64,000 bases of DNA from Deltaproteobacteria bacterium (lineage in GTDB: Bacteria; Desulfobacterota; DSM-4660; Desulfatiglandales; Desulfatiglandaceae), in assembly GCA_019307815.1 (NCBI GenBank), contig JAFDIV010000006.1, positions 1 to 64,000 on the forward strand, written 5' to 3'. The notes under the pieces were generated by a model, which was not told the DNA's origin, did no database searches, and saw only the letters and a program-made list of their open reading frames with translations. The translations under genes and the position numbers were made by a program. Numbering within the stretch: the stretch's first letter is position 1; each line of letters opens with the position of its first letter. Shown here in pieces: positions 7,169-15,968 of the stretch.

Positions 7169-9141
7169 TCCATCACATCTATGAGTAGGTTTCGGTATTC
7201 ATCCATGCGGGCCCGGGCAAATGGGGGAATCACGATGGTGGACGAATATTCCACCACGATTGCAGGGCCCTGGAGCACATTTCCGCTCTTCAGCCTATCC
7301 CTGGCATAGACAGCCGTTGACAGGGGCTTATGTTCGAAGACCACATCTCTTTTCCCTAGCAGGGCATTCTCTTCAGGCCTTTCTCCTACCATATCATGCT
7401 TGACGAATCGGGGCTTTTCCGGTATTCCCCTTGCCCGCAGCCTGATGTTGACCACCTCCACCACCTTGTCTTCGTTCCGATACCCATAGGTCTTTTCATG
7501 AAGCCTGTGGAAATTTTCGATGTAATCTCCCTTAAAGGGCACGATAATCTCGTAGGACTGCCCTTCATAGCGCATGTCAAGATAGCGCTCCAGGATTCTT
7601 TTGTCCTCAGAGATGCCTTCTGAGGCCAGATCGTTTGCCCCCTTTTTTTCCAGTGACTCGAACAGTTGGGAAAGTTCCTCCCGGTTGCTGTTAAATTGGT
7701 TTCGCATCACTGTATAGGAATAGTCCTTGATGACATCTGCCATAAGCATGCCGATGGCAGAGAGGATGCCCGGGTTCTCGGGTACAAGGATCTTTGGAAT
7801 GTTGAGCAGCCTTGCCAGGAATGGCGCATGCATTCCGCCCGCCCCTCCAAAGGAAAAGAGCACGAACTCTCTTGGGTCATAGCCCCGCTCAACGGAGATG
7901 ACGCGGATGGCCTTTTCCATGGCCGTGTTGGCCACATCCAGAATCCCTTCAGCCAGCTCAGTGGGATCAAGCCCCACCTGTTTGGCCATGTCCTGAAAAT
8001 ACTTTTCCAGTCTTTTGGTTTCCAGGGTCATGTTTCCGCCTAGAAAATACTCGGGTATCAATCTCCCCAAATAGAGGTTTGCGTCTGTCACAGTGATTCG
8101 ATCTCCTTTGCCATAGCAAATGGGCCCGGGGTCAGCTCCTGCACTTTCTGGACCCACGCGCAGTGATCCCCCCTCATCCAAGTAGGCAATGGACCCACCT
8201 CCTGCCCCAACCGTATGAATATCGATCATGGGGACCTTGAGGGGATAGGCAGAAATTTTTGATTCCACGGTAAGAGAAAGCGCCCCATCCACCAGTGACA
8301 CATCTGTGGAGGTCCCTCCCATGTCAAAGGTGATCAGCTTTGAATAACCTGCTGCCCGGCCGATTTCATAGGCTCCTACGGCCCCCCCGGCTGGCCCGGA
8401 GAGGATGGTCCTAACAGATTCCCGCATGGCCGTATCCGCGGAGATACTGCCACCATTTGACTGCATGATGCTGAGGATATCGCCAGGGTCCAATTGCTCC
8501 ATCAGGTATCCGATGTACTTTCGCATCTTGGGAGAGACATACGCATTAATGGCAGTGGTGGAAAAGCGCTCAAACTCACGAAACTCGCTCAATATCTCGT
8601 GGGATAGGGAAAGAGAGATGGGTTGTCCCTTGAACAGCTCCCTGATCTTGTTTTCATGTGAAGGATTGGCATAGGAAAACAGCAGACACACAGCCACTGA
8701 CTCGGCTCCTGCCTTCCTGATTTTCTCTATGGCCCACCTTGCCGTATCTTCATCCAGGGCCTCCAGTTCCTCTCCGGTGTGCAGGATACGCCCCTTTATC
8801 CCGAAGCGTAATTCTTGGGCAATGAGATGTGGCTCTTTGCGGTAGGCCAGGTCATAGAGGCGTTCACGGTTTTGTCGGCCGATCTCCAGCACGTCCTCAA
8901 AGCCCTTGTTGGTGATGAGTGCTGTCTTGGCCCCCTTTCGCTCCAGGATCGCATTTGTGGCCACTGTGGAGCCATGGATCACATGCTTGGGCCTGCCTGC
9001 GGCAATGTGCTGCAGTCCCTTGAGCACCGCCTCTGCCGGATTCCAGGGTGTGGAAAGGACCTTGTAGACACCCCACCTTTCCCCATCCTTATACACAAAG
9101 TCAGTAAAGGTTCCACCTGTATCTGCACCGATAATAATCAT
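7165..9141 (-). CDS. hyuA: Hydantoinase A / oxoprolinase subunit
   Basis: A 658-residue HyuA-family protein. The N-terminal nucleotide-binding motif DTGGTFTD is at residues 7-14 and the characteristic HGSTVATNAILERKGAKTA follows. The middle carries the sugar-kinase-like second phosphate motif GGTSTDVSLVDG and the DIHTVGAGGGSIA block; the C-terminal domain ends normally. It provides the ATP-dependent activation half of the HyuAB amidohydrolase. The livF stop and the hyuA start overlap by one base (TGATG), so hyuAB is translationally joined to the Liv transporter. That strongly suggests the transporter delivers the HyuAB substrate. Confidence 0.92.
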   Translation of the reverse strand: MIIIGADTGGTFTDFVYKDGERWGVYKVLSTPWNPAEAVLKGLQHIAAGRPKHVIHGSTVATNAILERKGAKTALITNKGFEDVLEIGRQNRERLYDLAYRKEPHLIAQELRFGIKGRILHTGEELEALDEDTARWAIEKIRKAGAESVAVCLLFSYANPSHENKIRELFKGQPISLSLSHEILSEFREFERFSTTAINAYVSPKMRKYIGYLMEQLDPGDILSIMQSNGGSISADTAMRESVRTILSGPAGGAVGAYEIGRAAGYSKLITFDMGGTSTDVSLVDGALSLTVESKISAYPLKVPMIDIHTVGAGGGSIAYLDEGGSLRVGPESAGADPGPICYGKGDRITVTDANLYLGRLIPEYFLGGNMTLETKRLEKYFQDMAKQVGLDPTELAEGILDVANTAMEKAIRVISVERGYDPREFVLFSFGGAGGMHAPFLARLLNIPKILVPENPGILSAIGMLMADVIKDYSYTVMRNQFNSNREELSQLFESLEKKGANDLASEGISEDKRILERYLDMRYEGQSYEIIVPFKGDYIENFHRLHEKTYGYRNEDKVVEVVNIRLRARGIPEKPRFVKHDMVGERPEENALLGKRDVVFEHKPLSTAVYARDRLKSGNVLQGPAIVVEYSSTIVIPPFARARMDEYRNLLIDVME

Positions 9142-9857
9142 CAGATCCCCAGAAATGCCGCTCTGAACAAGTCACTTTCAAGCAGTTCTTTTGAGGTACC
9201 TTGGGAGACCATTCGACCCGTCTGGAGCACATAGCCCCTGTCAGCAATCTCCAAGGCCTCCCGCACATTTTGCTCTACCAGCAGTATGGTAATGCCTCGC
9301 TTTTTGAGACGCCTTACTGTATTGAAGACCTCTTCCACCATTAAAGGGGCAAGCCCAAGAGAAGGCTCATCCAGCATCAGGAGCCGCGGGCTGGACATAA
9401 GGCCCCTTCCAATGGCGACCATCTGCTGCTCTCCGCCGGAAAGGGTGGAAGCGGCCTGCCTGCGCCTGTCTCTTAATGCGGGAAAAAGGGCATAGACCGA
9501 TTCGAGGTTCCGGTCCACCTCCTTTTGATCCTTTAAGACGTAGGCCCCTAATCTGAGGTTCTCCTCCACAGAAAGGGGACGGAACAACATCCTTTCCTCA
9601 GGTACATAGACAATACCCCTATGAACGATTTCTTCTGTCCTAAGCCTGTGGATCTCCTGACCCATGAACAGGATCCGGCCTTCGTAGATCCGTTGGGTGG
9701 CCATAATGGCCCGCAAAAGCGTGGACTTACCCGCCCCATTGGAACCAAGGACTGAAACGGTCTGTCCGCCGGCCACGGCCATGGAAACTCCGTGGAGTAC
9801 TGGCAGCCGCTCGTAGCGCACCTTAATATTTTCTACCTCTAATACGGTTTGTCCCAT
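9141..9857 (-). CDS. livF: Branched-chain amino acid/amide ABC transporter ATPase LivF
   Basis: A 238-residue ABC ATPase from the ATG at 9857, preceded by a GGAAGA site. Walker A is GSNGAGKST (38-46), the signature LSGGEQQ (139-145) and Walker B LLMLDEP (159-165), followed by the LivF-typical SLGLAP. It energises uptake with LivG. In-frame codons upstream of 9857 give a non-conserved leader and were discarded. Fifth gene of the liv-hyu operon. Confidence 0.92.
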   Translation of the reverse strand: MGQTVLEVENIKVRYERLPVLHGVSMAVAGGQTVSVLGSNGAGKSTLLRAIMATQRIYEGRILFMGQEIHRLRTEEIVHRGIVYVPEERMLFRPLSVEENLRLGAYVLKDQKEVDRNLESVYALFPALRDRRRQAASTLSGGEQQMVAIGRGLMSSPRLLMLDEPSLGLAPLMVEEVFNTVRRLKKRGITILLVEQNVREALEIADRGYVLQTGRMVSQGTSKELLESDLFRAAFLGI

Positions 9858-9885
9858 ATTTTCTTCCAGGGTAAGAGTAGGCCCC

Positions 9886-10632
9886 CTATGTGCTTGTCTC
9901 CATCTGCTCCTTTGCGTAACGCTCGCCAAGATATGCCTTGATTACCTCCGGGTCCTTGGCCACAACCTGGGGCTCTCCCTCGGCGATCTTGCGGCCGGAT
10001 TCCAGCACAATGACCCGCTGGCTGACCCGCATCACCAATTCCATAACATGCTCTATGAGGATGATAGTGACCCCCAGATCCTCATGAATATGCCTGATGA
10101 TGGCCATTATCTCATCGATCTCGCTGGGATTGAGCCCTGCGGCCACCTCATCCAGTAAAAGCAGTTTGGGCCCAGAGGCAAGGGCTGTGGCCATGGCTAC
10201 CCGCTTCTGGGCAGCAACAGGGAGTTCGCTTACAAGATTCTGGGCCAAGGGCTCCAGTTTCAATTCCTTCAAAATCTCTCTGGCCTCGGCCCTTGCCCGC
10301 ATACGTGAGCGGTTTCTCATGAAGGCGCCCACCATGACGTTCTCTTCCACATTGAGGTCACCGGAAGCCACATAGACCTGGAATGTCCTGGCAAGCCCCC
10401 GTCTGGCCACTTCATAGGCCCTCAGATGGGTGATGTCTTCCCCATCAAAGATGACCCGCCCGCTGGTGACCGGGTAATAACCGCAGATACAATTGAAAAG
10501 GGTGGTCTTTCCCGCACCATTGGGGCCAATGAGCCCCAGGAGTTCTCCCTTTTCCAGAGAGAAGGAGATGTCATGGTTGGCACAGAGCCCGCCAAAATAC
10601 TTTGTGAGGTTATGGACTTCCAGGAGGCTCAT
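9886..10632 (-). CDS. livG: ABC transporter ATPase LivG
   Basis: A 248-residue ABC ATPase. Walker A is GPNGAGKTT (36-44), Walker B LLLLDEVAAGLNPSE. The signature region is unusual: ELPVAAQKRVAMA stands where LivG normally has LSYGQQRR followed by EIARAL, so the LSGGQ-like loop is degenerate. This may still work, since LivG-type signatures vary, but it is worth noting. The start at 10632 overlaps the livM stop by 4 bp (ATGA). Partner of LivF. Confidence 0.9.
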   Translation of the reverse strand: MSLLEVHNLTKYFGGLCANHDISFSLEKGELLGLIGPNGAGKTTLFNCICGYYPVTSGRVIFDGEDITHLRAYEVARRGLARTFQVYVASGDLNVEENVMVGAFMRNRSRMRARAEAREILKELKLEPLAQNLVSELPVAAQKRVAMATALASGPKLLLLDEVAAGLNPSEIDEIMAIIRHIHEDLGVTIILIEHVMELVMRVSQRVIVLESGRKIAEGEPQVVAKDPEVIKAYLGERYAKEQMETST

Positions 10633-11636
10633 TTTCCCCTTTTCCCTCTTATCCTTTCTATCACGCCCCAAATGCCCCGGGGCTCCACCGCTGATATGAC
10701 CATGATGATCAGGGCATAGATGATCAGGTCGATGCCCAGCAGTCCTGCACGTGCCCCGAGCCACTCCTTGAGGTAGCTTTTAAGGGGGATCAGCACCCCC
10801 GCACCAATGATGGGTCCCCACAGAGAACCAGCACCACCGAGCATGGCCATGAGGGCAATCAAGATAGAGATATCAAGGCTCATGGTATCTTCAGGCTCAA
10901 TGTTCTTGATGTAACAGGCATGGAAGGAGCCCACCATGCTTACAAAGGCAGTGGCAATGGCATAGGTCTTAATCTTGGCCCAGTGAACATTTATGCCCAG
11001 GGAGCGGGCCACATCTTCATTGTCTTTGATGCAGCGGAGCTGGAAGCCCAGGCGGGAATTTCGGAACCAATTGATGTAGAAGATTCCCACAAAGAAAAAG
11101 CCGCTGATCACGTAGTAATAGTAGATATCTTCCTTGAAGATGAGCCGCCAGAAGTCCGGGGGCGAGTACTTAATGGGCGAGATCTCAAGTCCCCTGGCTG
11201 CCCCGACAAAGTCCCATACCTGGAAAAGGTCCAGCAACACCAGGGAAGTGGCGATGGTGGCGATGGCAAAGTAGTGGCCTTTGAGCCTGAATAGGGGATA
11301 CCCGATCATAAAGGACCATATCACCGCAAAACACATACCTATGGGCATGGAGATCCAGAATGGTATGTCCCACCTGATGAGCATTACTGCGGTGGTGTAG
11401 GCGCCGATTCCCACGTACTGGGCCTTGCCCAGGTCCACCTGGCCTCCGTACCCACCGATGGTGTTCCATCCCATGCCATAGAGAGAGAACATCAGGAACT
11501 GGATCATGGTGGCCATGGCAAAGGAGGAGTGAGGGAACAGGGGAAACAAGAGTATAAAGAGGGCACCAAGGCCTGCCACGATCAGATCAGAGCGTGGAAA
11601 ATCGGAAAAATCAAATGCGCTTTTTAATGCCTCCAT
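10629..11636 (-). CDS. livM: ABC transporter permease LivM
   Basis: A 335-residue polytopic inner-membrane permease. Hydrophobic stretches begin at about residue 18 (LIVAGLGALFILLFPLF). The LivM-type motif GYGGQVDLGKAQYVGIGAYTTA is followed by several more membrane segments, and the family coupling segment AMLGGAGSLWGPIIGAG is near the end. It forms the channel with LivH. It overlaps livH by 13 bp and livG by 4 bp, so the genes are tightly coupled. Confidence 0.92.
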   Translation of the reverse strand: MEALKSAFDFSDFPRSDLIVAGLGALFILLFPLFPHSSFAMATMIQFLMFSLYGMGWNTIGGYGGQVDLGKAQYVGIGAYTTAVMLIRWDIPFWISMPIGMCFAVIWSFMIGYPLFRLKGHYFAIATIATSLVLLDLFQVWDFVGAARGLEISPIKYSPPDFWRLIFKEDIYYYYVISGFFFVGIFYINWFRNSRLGFQLRCIKDNEDVARSLGINVHWAKIKTYAIATAFVSMVGSFHACYIKNIEPEDTMSLDISILIALMAMLGGAGSLWGPIIGAGVLIPLKSYLKEWLGARAGLLGIDLIIYALIIMVISAVEPRGIWGVIERIRGKRGK

Positions 11637-12538
11637 CCAAACAGCCCGCTGGGTCTAATGACCATAATGATGAAATAAGCCAAATACACGAAGGTATACT
11701 TAAAGGACGTCATGGGCACCTTTGCCATCCATTCCCAGTTCAGGGTATAGGTAAAGAAGTCCCAGATCCCTGGTATCTCCGTAATGATTCCCACCACGAG
11801 GCCGGCAAAAAAGGCCCCGGGAACACTGCCAAAGCCGCCAAGTGCCACGATGGCAAAGGCGATCATGGTAAAGAGCAGGCCCACAAACGGATTCACGGAC
11901 CAGAAGTTCACGATCAAGGCGCCTGCTACCGTGACCGACCCCACACCAATACCCCAGGCAAGGGCGTTCATCCTCTCCGTAGGGATGCCCATGTATCTGG
12001 CGCCCTGCGCATTAAGGGCCGTGGCCGTAAGGGCCTTGCCCACCTTTGTGCGGTTCATCATGAGCCAAACAGCCAAAAATGCCACTACGGACAACCCGGC
12101 TGCGGCCAGTTTGGTGGCTGGCACAATAACACCCATTCCCAAGTCAAAGCTCTTTCCCACCAGGAGCCCATGATGCAACGCCCTGTCCTCTGAGCCGAAG
12201 ATAAGTAGGGCCAAGTTCCTCAAGAAGAGCATCAGCCCAAAGGTTCCCAGCAACTGGGCCACCATGGGGCCCCTTAAGAGGAATTTTACAAAGCCCACAT
12301 AGCACAGGAGCCCTAACAGAAATCCTACGGCAGCGGCCACAGGAAGGGTGAACAGGGGATCCATGCCCGTGGCCTGTGCAGTCAAAAGCCCGGTATACAT
12401 ACCAATCATCAGGAATTCGCCATGGGCAAAATTCACGATGTCCATGACACCAAAAATAATGGTCAGGCCCAGGGCCACCAGGGCCAAAACCATACCTATG
12501 AGCACACCAGCCACAATGGAACTAACAAGGATATCCAT
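11624..12538 (-). CDS. livH: ABC transporter permease LivH
   Basis: A 304-residue polytopic permease of the LivH family. Diagnostic segments are LGLTIIFGVMDIVNFAHGEFLMIGMY near the N-terminus and VALGGFGSVPGAFFAGLVVGI near the C-terminus. It pairs with LivM in the inner membrane. It lies 79 bp downstream of livK, across a strong hairpin that probably lowers its expression relative to the binding protein. Confidence 0.92.
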   Translation of the reverse strand: MDILVSSIVAGVLIGMVLALVALGLTIIFGVMDIVNFAHGEFLMIGMYTGLLTAQATGMDPLFTLPVAAAVGFLLGLLCYVGFVKFLLRGPMVAQLLGTFGLMLFLRNLALLIFGSEDRALHHGLLVGKSFDLGMGVIVPATKLAAAGLSVVAFLAVWLMMNRTKVGKALTATALNAQGARYMGIPTERMNALAWGIGVGSVTVAGALIVNFWSVNPFVGLLFTMIAFAIVALGGFGSVPGAFFAGLVVGIITEIPGIWDFFTYTLNWEWMAKVPMTSFKYTFVYLAYFIIMVIRPSGLFGWRH

Positions 12539-12564
12539 GGATCACTCTGCCTGTGAAAACGGAA

Positions 12565-12601
12565 CCACCCCTGGCTCCATTAGCTAGGGGAGCAGGGGTG
12601 G
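12565..12601 (-). terminator. Attenuating hairpin between livK and livH
   Basis: CCACCCCT (12565-12572) pairs with AGGGGTGG (12594-12601), and inner CTCC/GGGGAG arms extend the stem around an ATTAGCTA loop. On the minus strand it is followed by TTCCGTTTTC, a weak U-tract. Such hairpins after the binding-protein gene commonly reduce transcription of the membrane genes or protect the upstream mRNA. Confidence 0.6.
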
Positions 12602-12617
12602 TATGTTTTATACCCTT

Positions 12618-13931
12618 TTAGTAACCAGGGAACGGGAAGATCATGTCCGCAGAAGACACGTCAAAGGGATAAATAATCTCGAGACCTATCTTGCCATCAC
12701 TTTGTTTCTGATATTGTCCAATCAGACCGGAACCCAGTACGTTTTGCCCTAACTCTTCACCTGAGGTGGAGAACTTGATCCCCTTCCAGGGCACCACCAA
12801 TTCCTTGCCAGGGATGTAAATGCTGTTTGCAGCCCGTTGGATGTCGGCCGGCTTGGTGGACCCGGCCTTTTCCAATACATGCACCCAAGTCTGAAGCCCT
12901 GTAAAGGCGCGCGCTGAAGCACCCCCAAGGTCATTGCCTGTCTTGGCCTTGTACATGGCATTGACCTGGCCGGCCAGGTTTTTGATCTCTACTACCTTGG
13001 GCAGGAATACGGTCCTGGTGAGGATGCCAATGATGCTGTCACCCAGTGTGTTTCGAAATTCCGGTTTTTCAAATCCCGCATCTTGACCCCAGATAATCTT
13101 GGGGCGGGCCTTCTGGGCCTTAAGGGTCTTGACCATTAGGATGGCATCAGAGGTATAGGAGGCAAAGAGCATGACATCGGGCCTTGCTGCCTTTAAGGAG
13201 CGAACTTCACTTGAAAGGTCTGTGGACTTGGCAGCATAGAGCAAGGATTTGCGCAGATTAAAACCATACTCCTTGGCAAATTGGGCAATCAGGGCGGAGA
13301 CATGGGAACCCCATTCGGTCTTTTCGCAGGCCGAGGCGATATTCATGATCTCCTTTTTGGGAATGGCCCTTACACCTTTTACCTTTCCCTCGGTAAGGCC
13401 CTTCAGGAGCTCGAAGAGATCCTTTGTGAACCACTTGTCATGGGGAGTGGTGCGCCAGAACCACTTGAATCCTCGTTTGGTCAGTGCGGGTGAGGTGGAG
13501 GAAGCGTTGATCATGGGAACCCCGTACTGCTCGCACACAGCAGATACGGTCTTGGTGACAGAGCTGAAGTAACAGCCTAGGATGCCGTCCACCTTATCGT
13601 CCAGGATCAACTTCTTTGCCAAGTCTGCGCCCAGGGTGGGATTGCCCTCGTGATCTTTGAAAATCAATTTAATCTTGGCACCGCCGAGGCTCTTGATCCC
13701 CGCGTTTTGTGCCATGGTCATGGGAAGGTCTGGGTACACGTTGTTGGCAATCTTTGCGGCCAACTCGGCGCCGGCCCGCAGCTCACGGCCTGCTGCTGCA
13801 GCCCCTCCAGTTAAGGGGTAAATAACGCCTATCTTGATTTCTCTTACAGCCCATGCCCCCGGGGGTATAAGCAGACCAAACATGGCCACAAAACCTAAAA
13901 GAACAATCAACAGTTTTGTCTTTGCCCTCAT
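12618..13931 (-). CDS. livK: Periplasmic amino acid/amide-binding protein LivK
   Basis: A 437-residue type I periplasmic binding protein. The signal peptide is residues 1-28 (MRAKTKLLIVLLGFVAMFGLL, cleavage after GAWA). The mature protein starts VREIKIGVIYPLTGGAAAAG, the family's usual first strand and ligand loop. AGGAGG lies just before the ATG at 13931. It captures the substrate for LivHMGF. Because hyuAB is in the same operon, the ligand may be a cyclic amide or a related amino-acid derivative rather than a branched-chain amino acid. First gene of the operon. Confidence 0.92.
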   Translation of the reverse strand: MRAKTKLLIVLLGFVAMFGLLIPPGAWAVREIKIGVIYPLTGGAAAAGRELRAGAELAAKIANNVYPDLPMTMAQNAGIKSLGGAKIKLIFKDHEGNPTLGADLAKKLILDDKVDGILGCYFSSVTKTVSAVCEQYGVPMINASSTSPALTKRGFKWFWRTTPHDKWFTKDLFELLKGLTEGKVKGVRAIPKKEIMNIASACEKTEWGSHVSALIAQFAKEYGFNLRKSLLYAAKSTDLSSEVRSLKAARPDVMLFASYTSDAILMVKTLKAQKARPKIIWGQDAGFEKPEFRNTLGDSIIGILTRTVFLPKVVEIKNLAGQVNAMYKAKTGNDLGGASARAFTGLQTWVHVLEKAGSTKPADIQRAANSIYIPGKELVVPWKGIKFSTSGEELGQNVLGSGLIGQYQKQSDGKIGLEIIYPFDVSSADMIFPFPGY

Positions 13932-14072
13932 TTTTCCCTCCTCCTGTGATTGATGGTTAGCCCCTAGCTGGGGTGCAAGGATGTTACTTAGAGAGGCAAG
14001 CTGGACAACAGAAAGGTAAGATTCCAAGAGATGACCGCGTAGATACCCTTGCCCCAAACTATTTGTCCGAGA

Positions 14073-14102
14073 AATATATACAGAGAATATATTTTATGTC
14101 AA
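14073..14102 (-). promoter_or_regulatory. Probable promoter of the liv-hyu operon
   Basis: On the minus strand TTGACA (14097-14102) is followed after 18 bp by TATATT (14073-14078), 142 bp upstream of livK; alternative TATA hexamers at 16-17 bp also fit. Nearby TTGT and ACAA half-sites (14107-14122) are loosely like a GntR/FCD operator but are not convincing alone. Confidence 0.55.
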
Positions 14103-14254
14103 GATACTTGTTGACCCTTACAAACAAAATAATATAGCATCAGGGCGTTATTGTTTTTGGAGTTTCAAGGTCCAATTGAAACCTAGGATAACAGACAAAG
14201 GGCACCAAGGGCCCTCCGCAGGCCCATTATCTTTTGGTAACTCATGGATATATA

Positions 14255-14944
14255 ATGAAAACGAACCACAAAGAGACAAGGTCAAGACAGCCATTGGCCC
14301 TTCAGGCCTATGAAATTATTCACGACAAGATCATTACCATGGCCCTGAAGCCCGGGGAGCATGTTGATGAAAAGGCCCTGGTGGAAGAGCTGGGTATAGG
14401 GCGCACTCCTGTACGAGAAGCCCTATTGAAGCTGGCATCCGAACACCTGGTGGAATCTCGCCCTAACAAGGGTTTTATCGTAAAACCCCTTACGCTCCAA
14501 GACGTAAAGGCCATGTTCGAGGCCTTGAACATTATTGAAACCGGCGCTTGTGCCTTGGCCGTTAACCAAGATGTCTCTGAATGCCTCGCACTAATGGCCG
14601 AGGCCCAGGAGGGGGTGAAGCATGCTGTCAAGACAAATAATGTTATGGGGCTTGTAAAGGCCAATCATGCGTTTCACATGCATTTTGCCCGATGCTCTTT
14701 TAATGAGTATATAATCAATGCCCTTAATGAAGTAAGAAATGAGGTCAACCGGCTTGCCTACTTGTCATTTGCAGGGGTATTTGATTTAAGCTATGATCTG
14801 CAAGACCATTATAAGACCGTGATCCGGGAGCATGACCGTATCATGAGCTACCTTGAGCAAAGGGACCTTCAAGCGCTCCAAGAAACGGTTAAAACTCACA
14901 TCCGGACATTTCAAAAGAGAATCATAAACTATCTGACCACATGA
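14255..14944 (+). CDS. GntR-family regulator, FCD subfamily
   Basis: A 229-residue regulator. The N-terminal winged helix (residues about 12-75) carries the typical GntR helix EELGIGRTPVREALLKLASEHLV. The C-terminal part (about 90-225) is an all-helical FCD ligand domain. It is divergent from livK and is the obvious candidate regulator of the liv-hyu operon, probably responding to the substrate or a breakdown product. The ATG at 14255 was chosen over an in-frame TTG at 14234; neither has a strong ribosome-binding site, so the start is uncertain. Confidence 0.88.
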   Translation: MKTNHKETRSRQPLALQAYEIIHDKIITMALKPGEHVDEKALVEELGIGRTPVREALLKLASEHLVESRPNKGFIVKPLTLQDVKAMFEALNIIETGACALAVNQDVSECLALMAEAQEGVKHAVKTNNVMGLVKANHAFHMHFARCSFNEYIINALNEVRNEVNRLAYLSFAGVFDLSYDLQDHYKTVIREHDRIMSYLEQRDLQALQETVKTHIRTFQKRIINYLTT

Positions 14945-14963
14945 GACCGCTGTCTTACCGACC

Positions 14964-15935
14964 ATGAGCTTAAATTCGTTTCTCTCTCATATCAAGGCAT
15001 TCCTAGCGGAATCCGGCCAGATAGCCTGGCCCCTGTTTCGCATCATGGTTCCCATCAGCATAGGTGTCAAAATCCTCAAGGAGTTGGGTGTTGTGGAGAT
15101 ATTGGGTCACGCTCTCCAGCCCCTCATGCAGGCCTTGGGACTGCCTGGTCCCATGGGGCTTGTGTGGGCCACTGCAATGGTGACCAATTTGTATGGAGGG
15201 ATGGTAGTCTTCATATCCCTGGTGCACGAATATCCCCTCACCGTGGCCCAGGCAACTGTGCTAACCAGTATGATGCTGATCGCCCATTCCCTGCCAGTTG
15301 AGCTAAAGATAGCCCAAAAGGCGGGTGCTCGATTGCTGGCCATGACCGTTTTGAGGATCGGATCAGCGATCCTGTATGGATTTTTGCTTTCCCATTTTCT
15401 TTATATAACGAAGTTGCTCCTCAGGCCCAATATATTGACTTGGACTACCCAGGTAAAGGAGACCACATGGGGCCAGTGGGCCTTAGGGGAGGTAAGGAAC
15501 CTGGTCATGATCTTCTTTATTATTGTGGCCTTGGTGATCTTGATGAAGGTCCTGGACCGCATCGGGGTTATCGCTTTATTAACCAGAGCCCTAAGGCCCT
15601 TGGCCAGCCTCGTGGGAATCGGCTGCAACGCCATTCCTCTTACCATTGTGGGCCTAACCATGGGCCTTGCTTACGGCGGGGGGCTCATTATAAAGGAAGC
15701 TGCTGCCCAAAGCATCTCGAAAAAGGATATTGTCTTTTCTCTTTCCTTTTTGAGCCTTTGCCATGGGCTCATTGAGGACAGCTTGCTCATGTGGGCCCTG
15801 GGTGGAAATTTGGCTGGCATCCTAGCAGGAAGGCTCCTGTTTACCCTGGCGCTTATGTATGTTCTAGTCAAAGTGACCTCTAGGTTTTCCAAAGAGCACT
15901 TTGAACGCTATTTTTTTGTCTCATCCCGCCCCTGA
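14964..15935 (+). CDS. Gate (nucleoside-recognition) domain membrane protein
   Basis: A 323-residue polytopic membrane protein with two Gate-type halves. Segments such as WPLFRIMVPISIGVKILKELGVVE and PLASLVGIGCNAIPLTIVG are typical of the nucleoside-recognition/spore-maturation SpmA-B-like family. Charged residues are few and hydrophobic segments run throughout. It starts 19 bp after the GntR gene and is probably cotranscribed. It may transport a small metabolite linked to the neighbouring amide pathway, but its substrate is unknown. Confidence 0.75.
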   Translation: MSLNSFLSHIKAFLAESGQIAWPLFRIMVPISIGVKILKELGVVEILGHALQPLMQALGLPGPMGLVWATAMVTNLYGGMVVFISLVHEYPLTVAQATVLTSMMLIAHSLPVELKIAQKAGARLLAMTVLRIGSAILYGFLLSHFLYITKLLLRPNILTWTTQVKETTWGQWALGEVRNLVMIFFIIVALVILMKVLDRIGVIALLTRALRPLASLVGIGCNAIPLTIVGLTMGLAYGGGLIIKEAAAQSISKKDIVFSLSFLSLCHGLIEDSLLMWALGGNLAGILAGRLLFTLALMYVLVKVTSRFSKEHFERYFFVSSRP

Positions 15936-15968
15936 TTTCTCAGGATCGGATCCCGAACTTCTTTTCCT

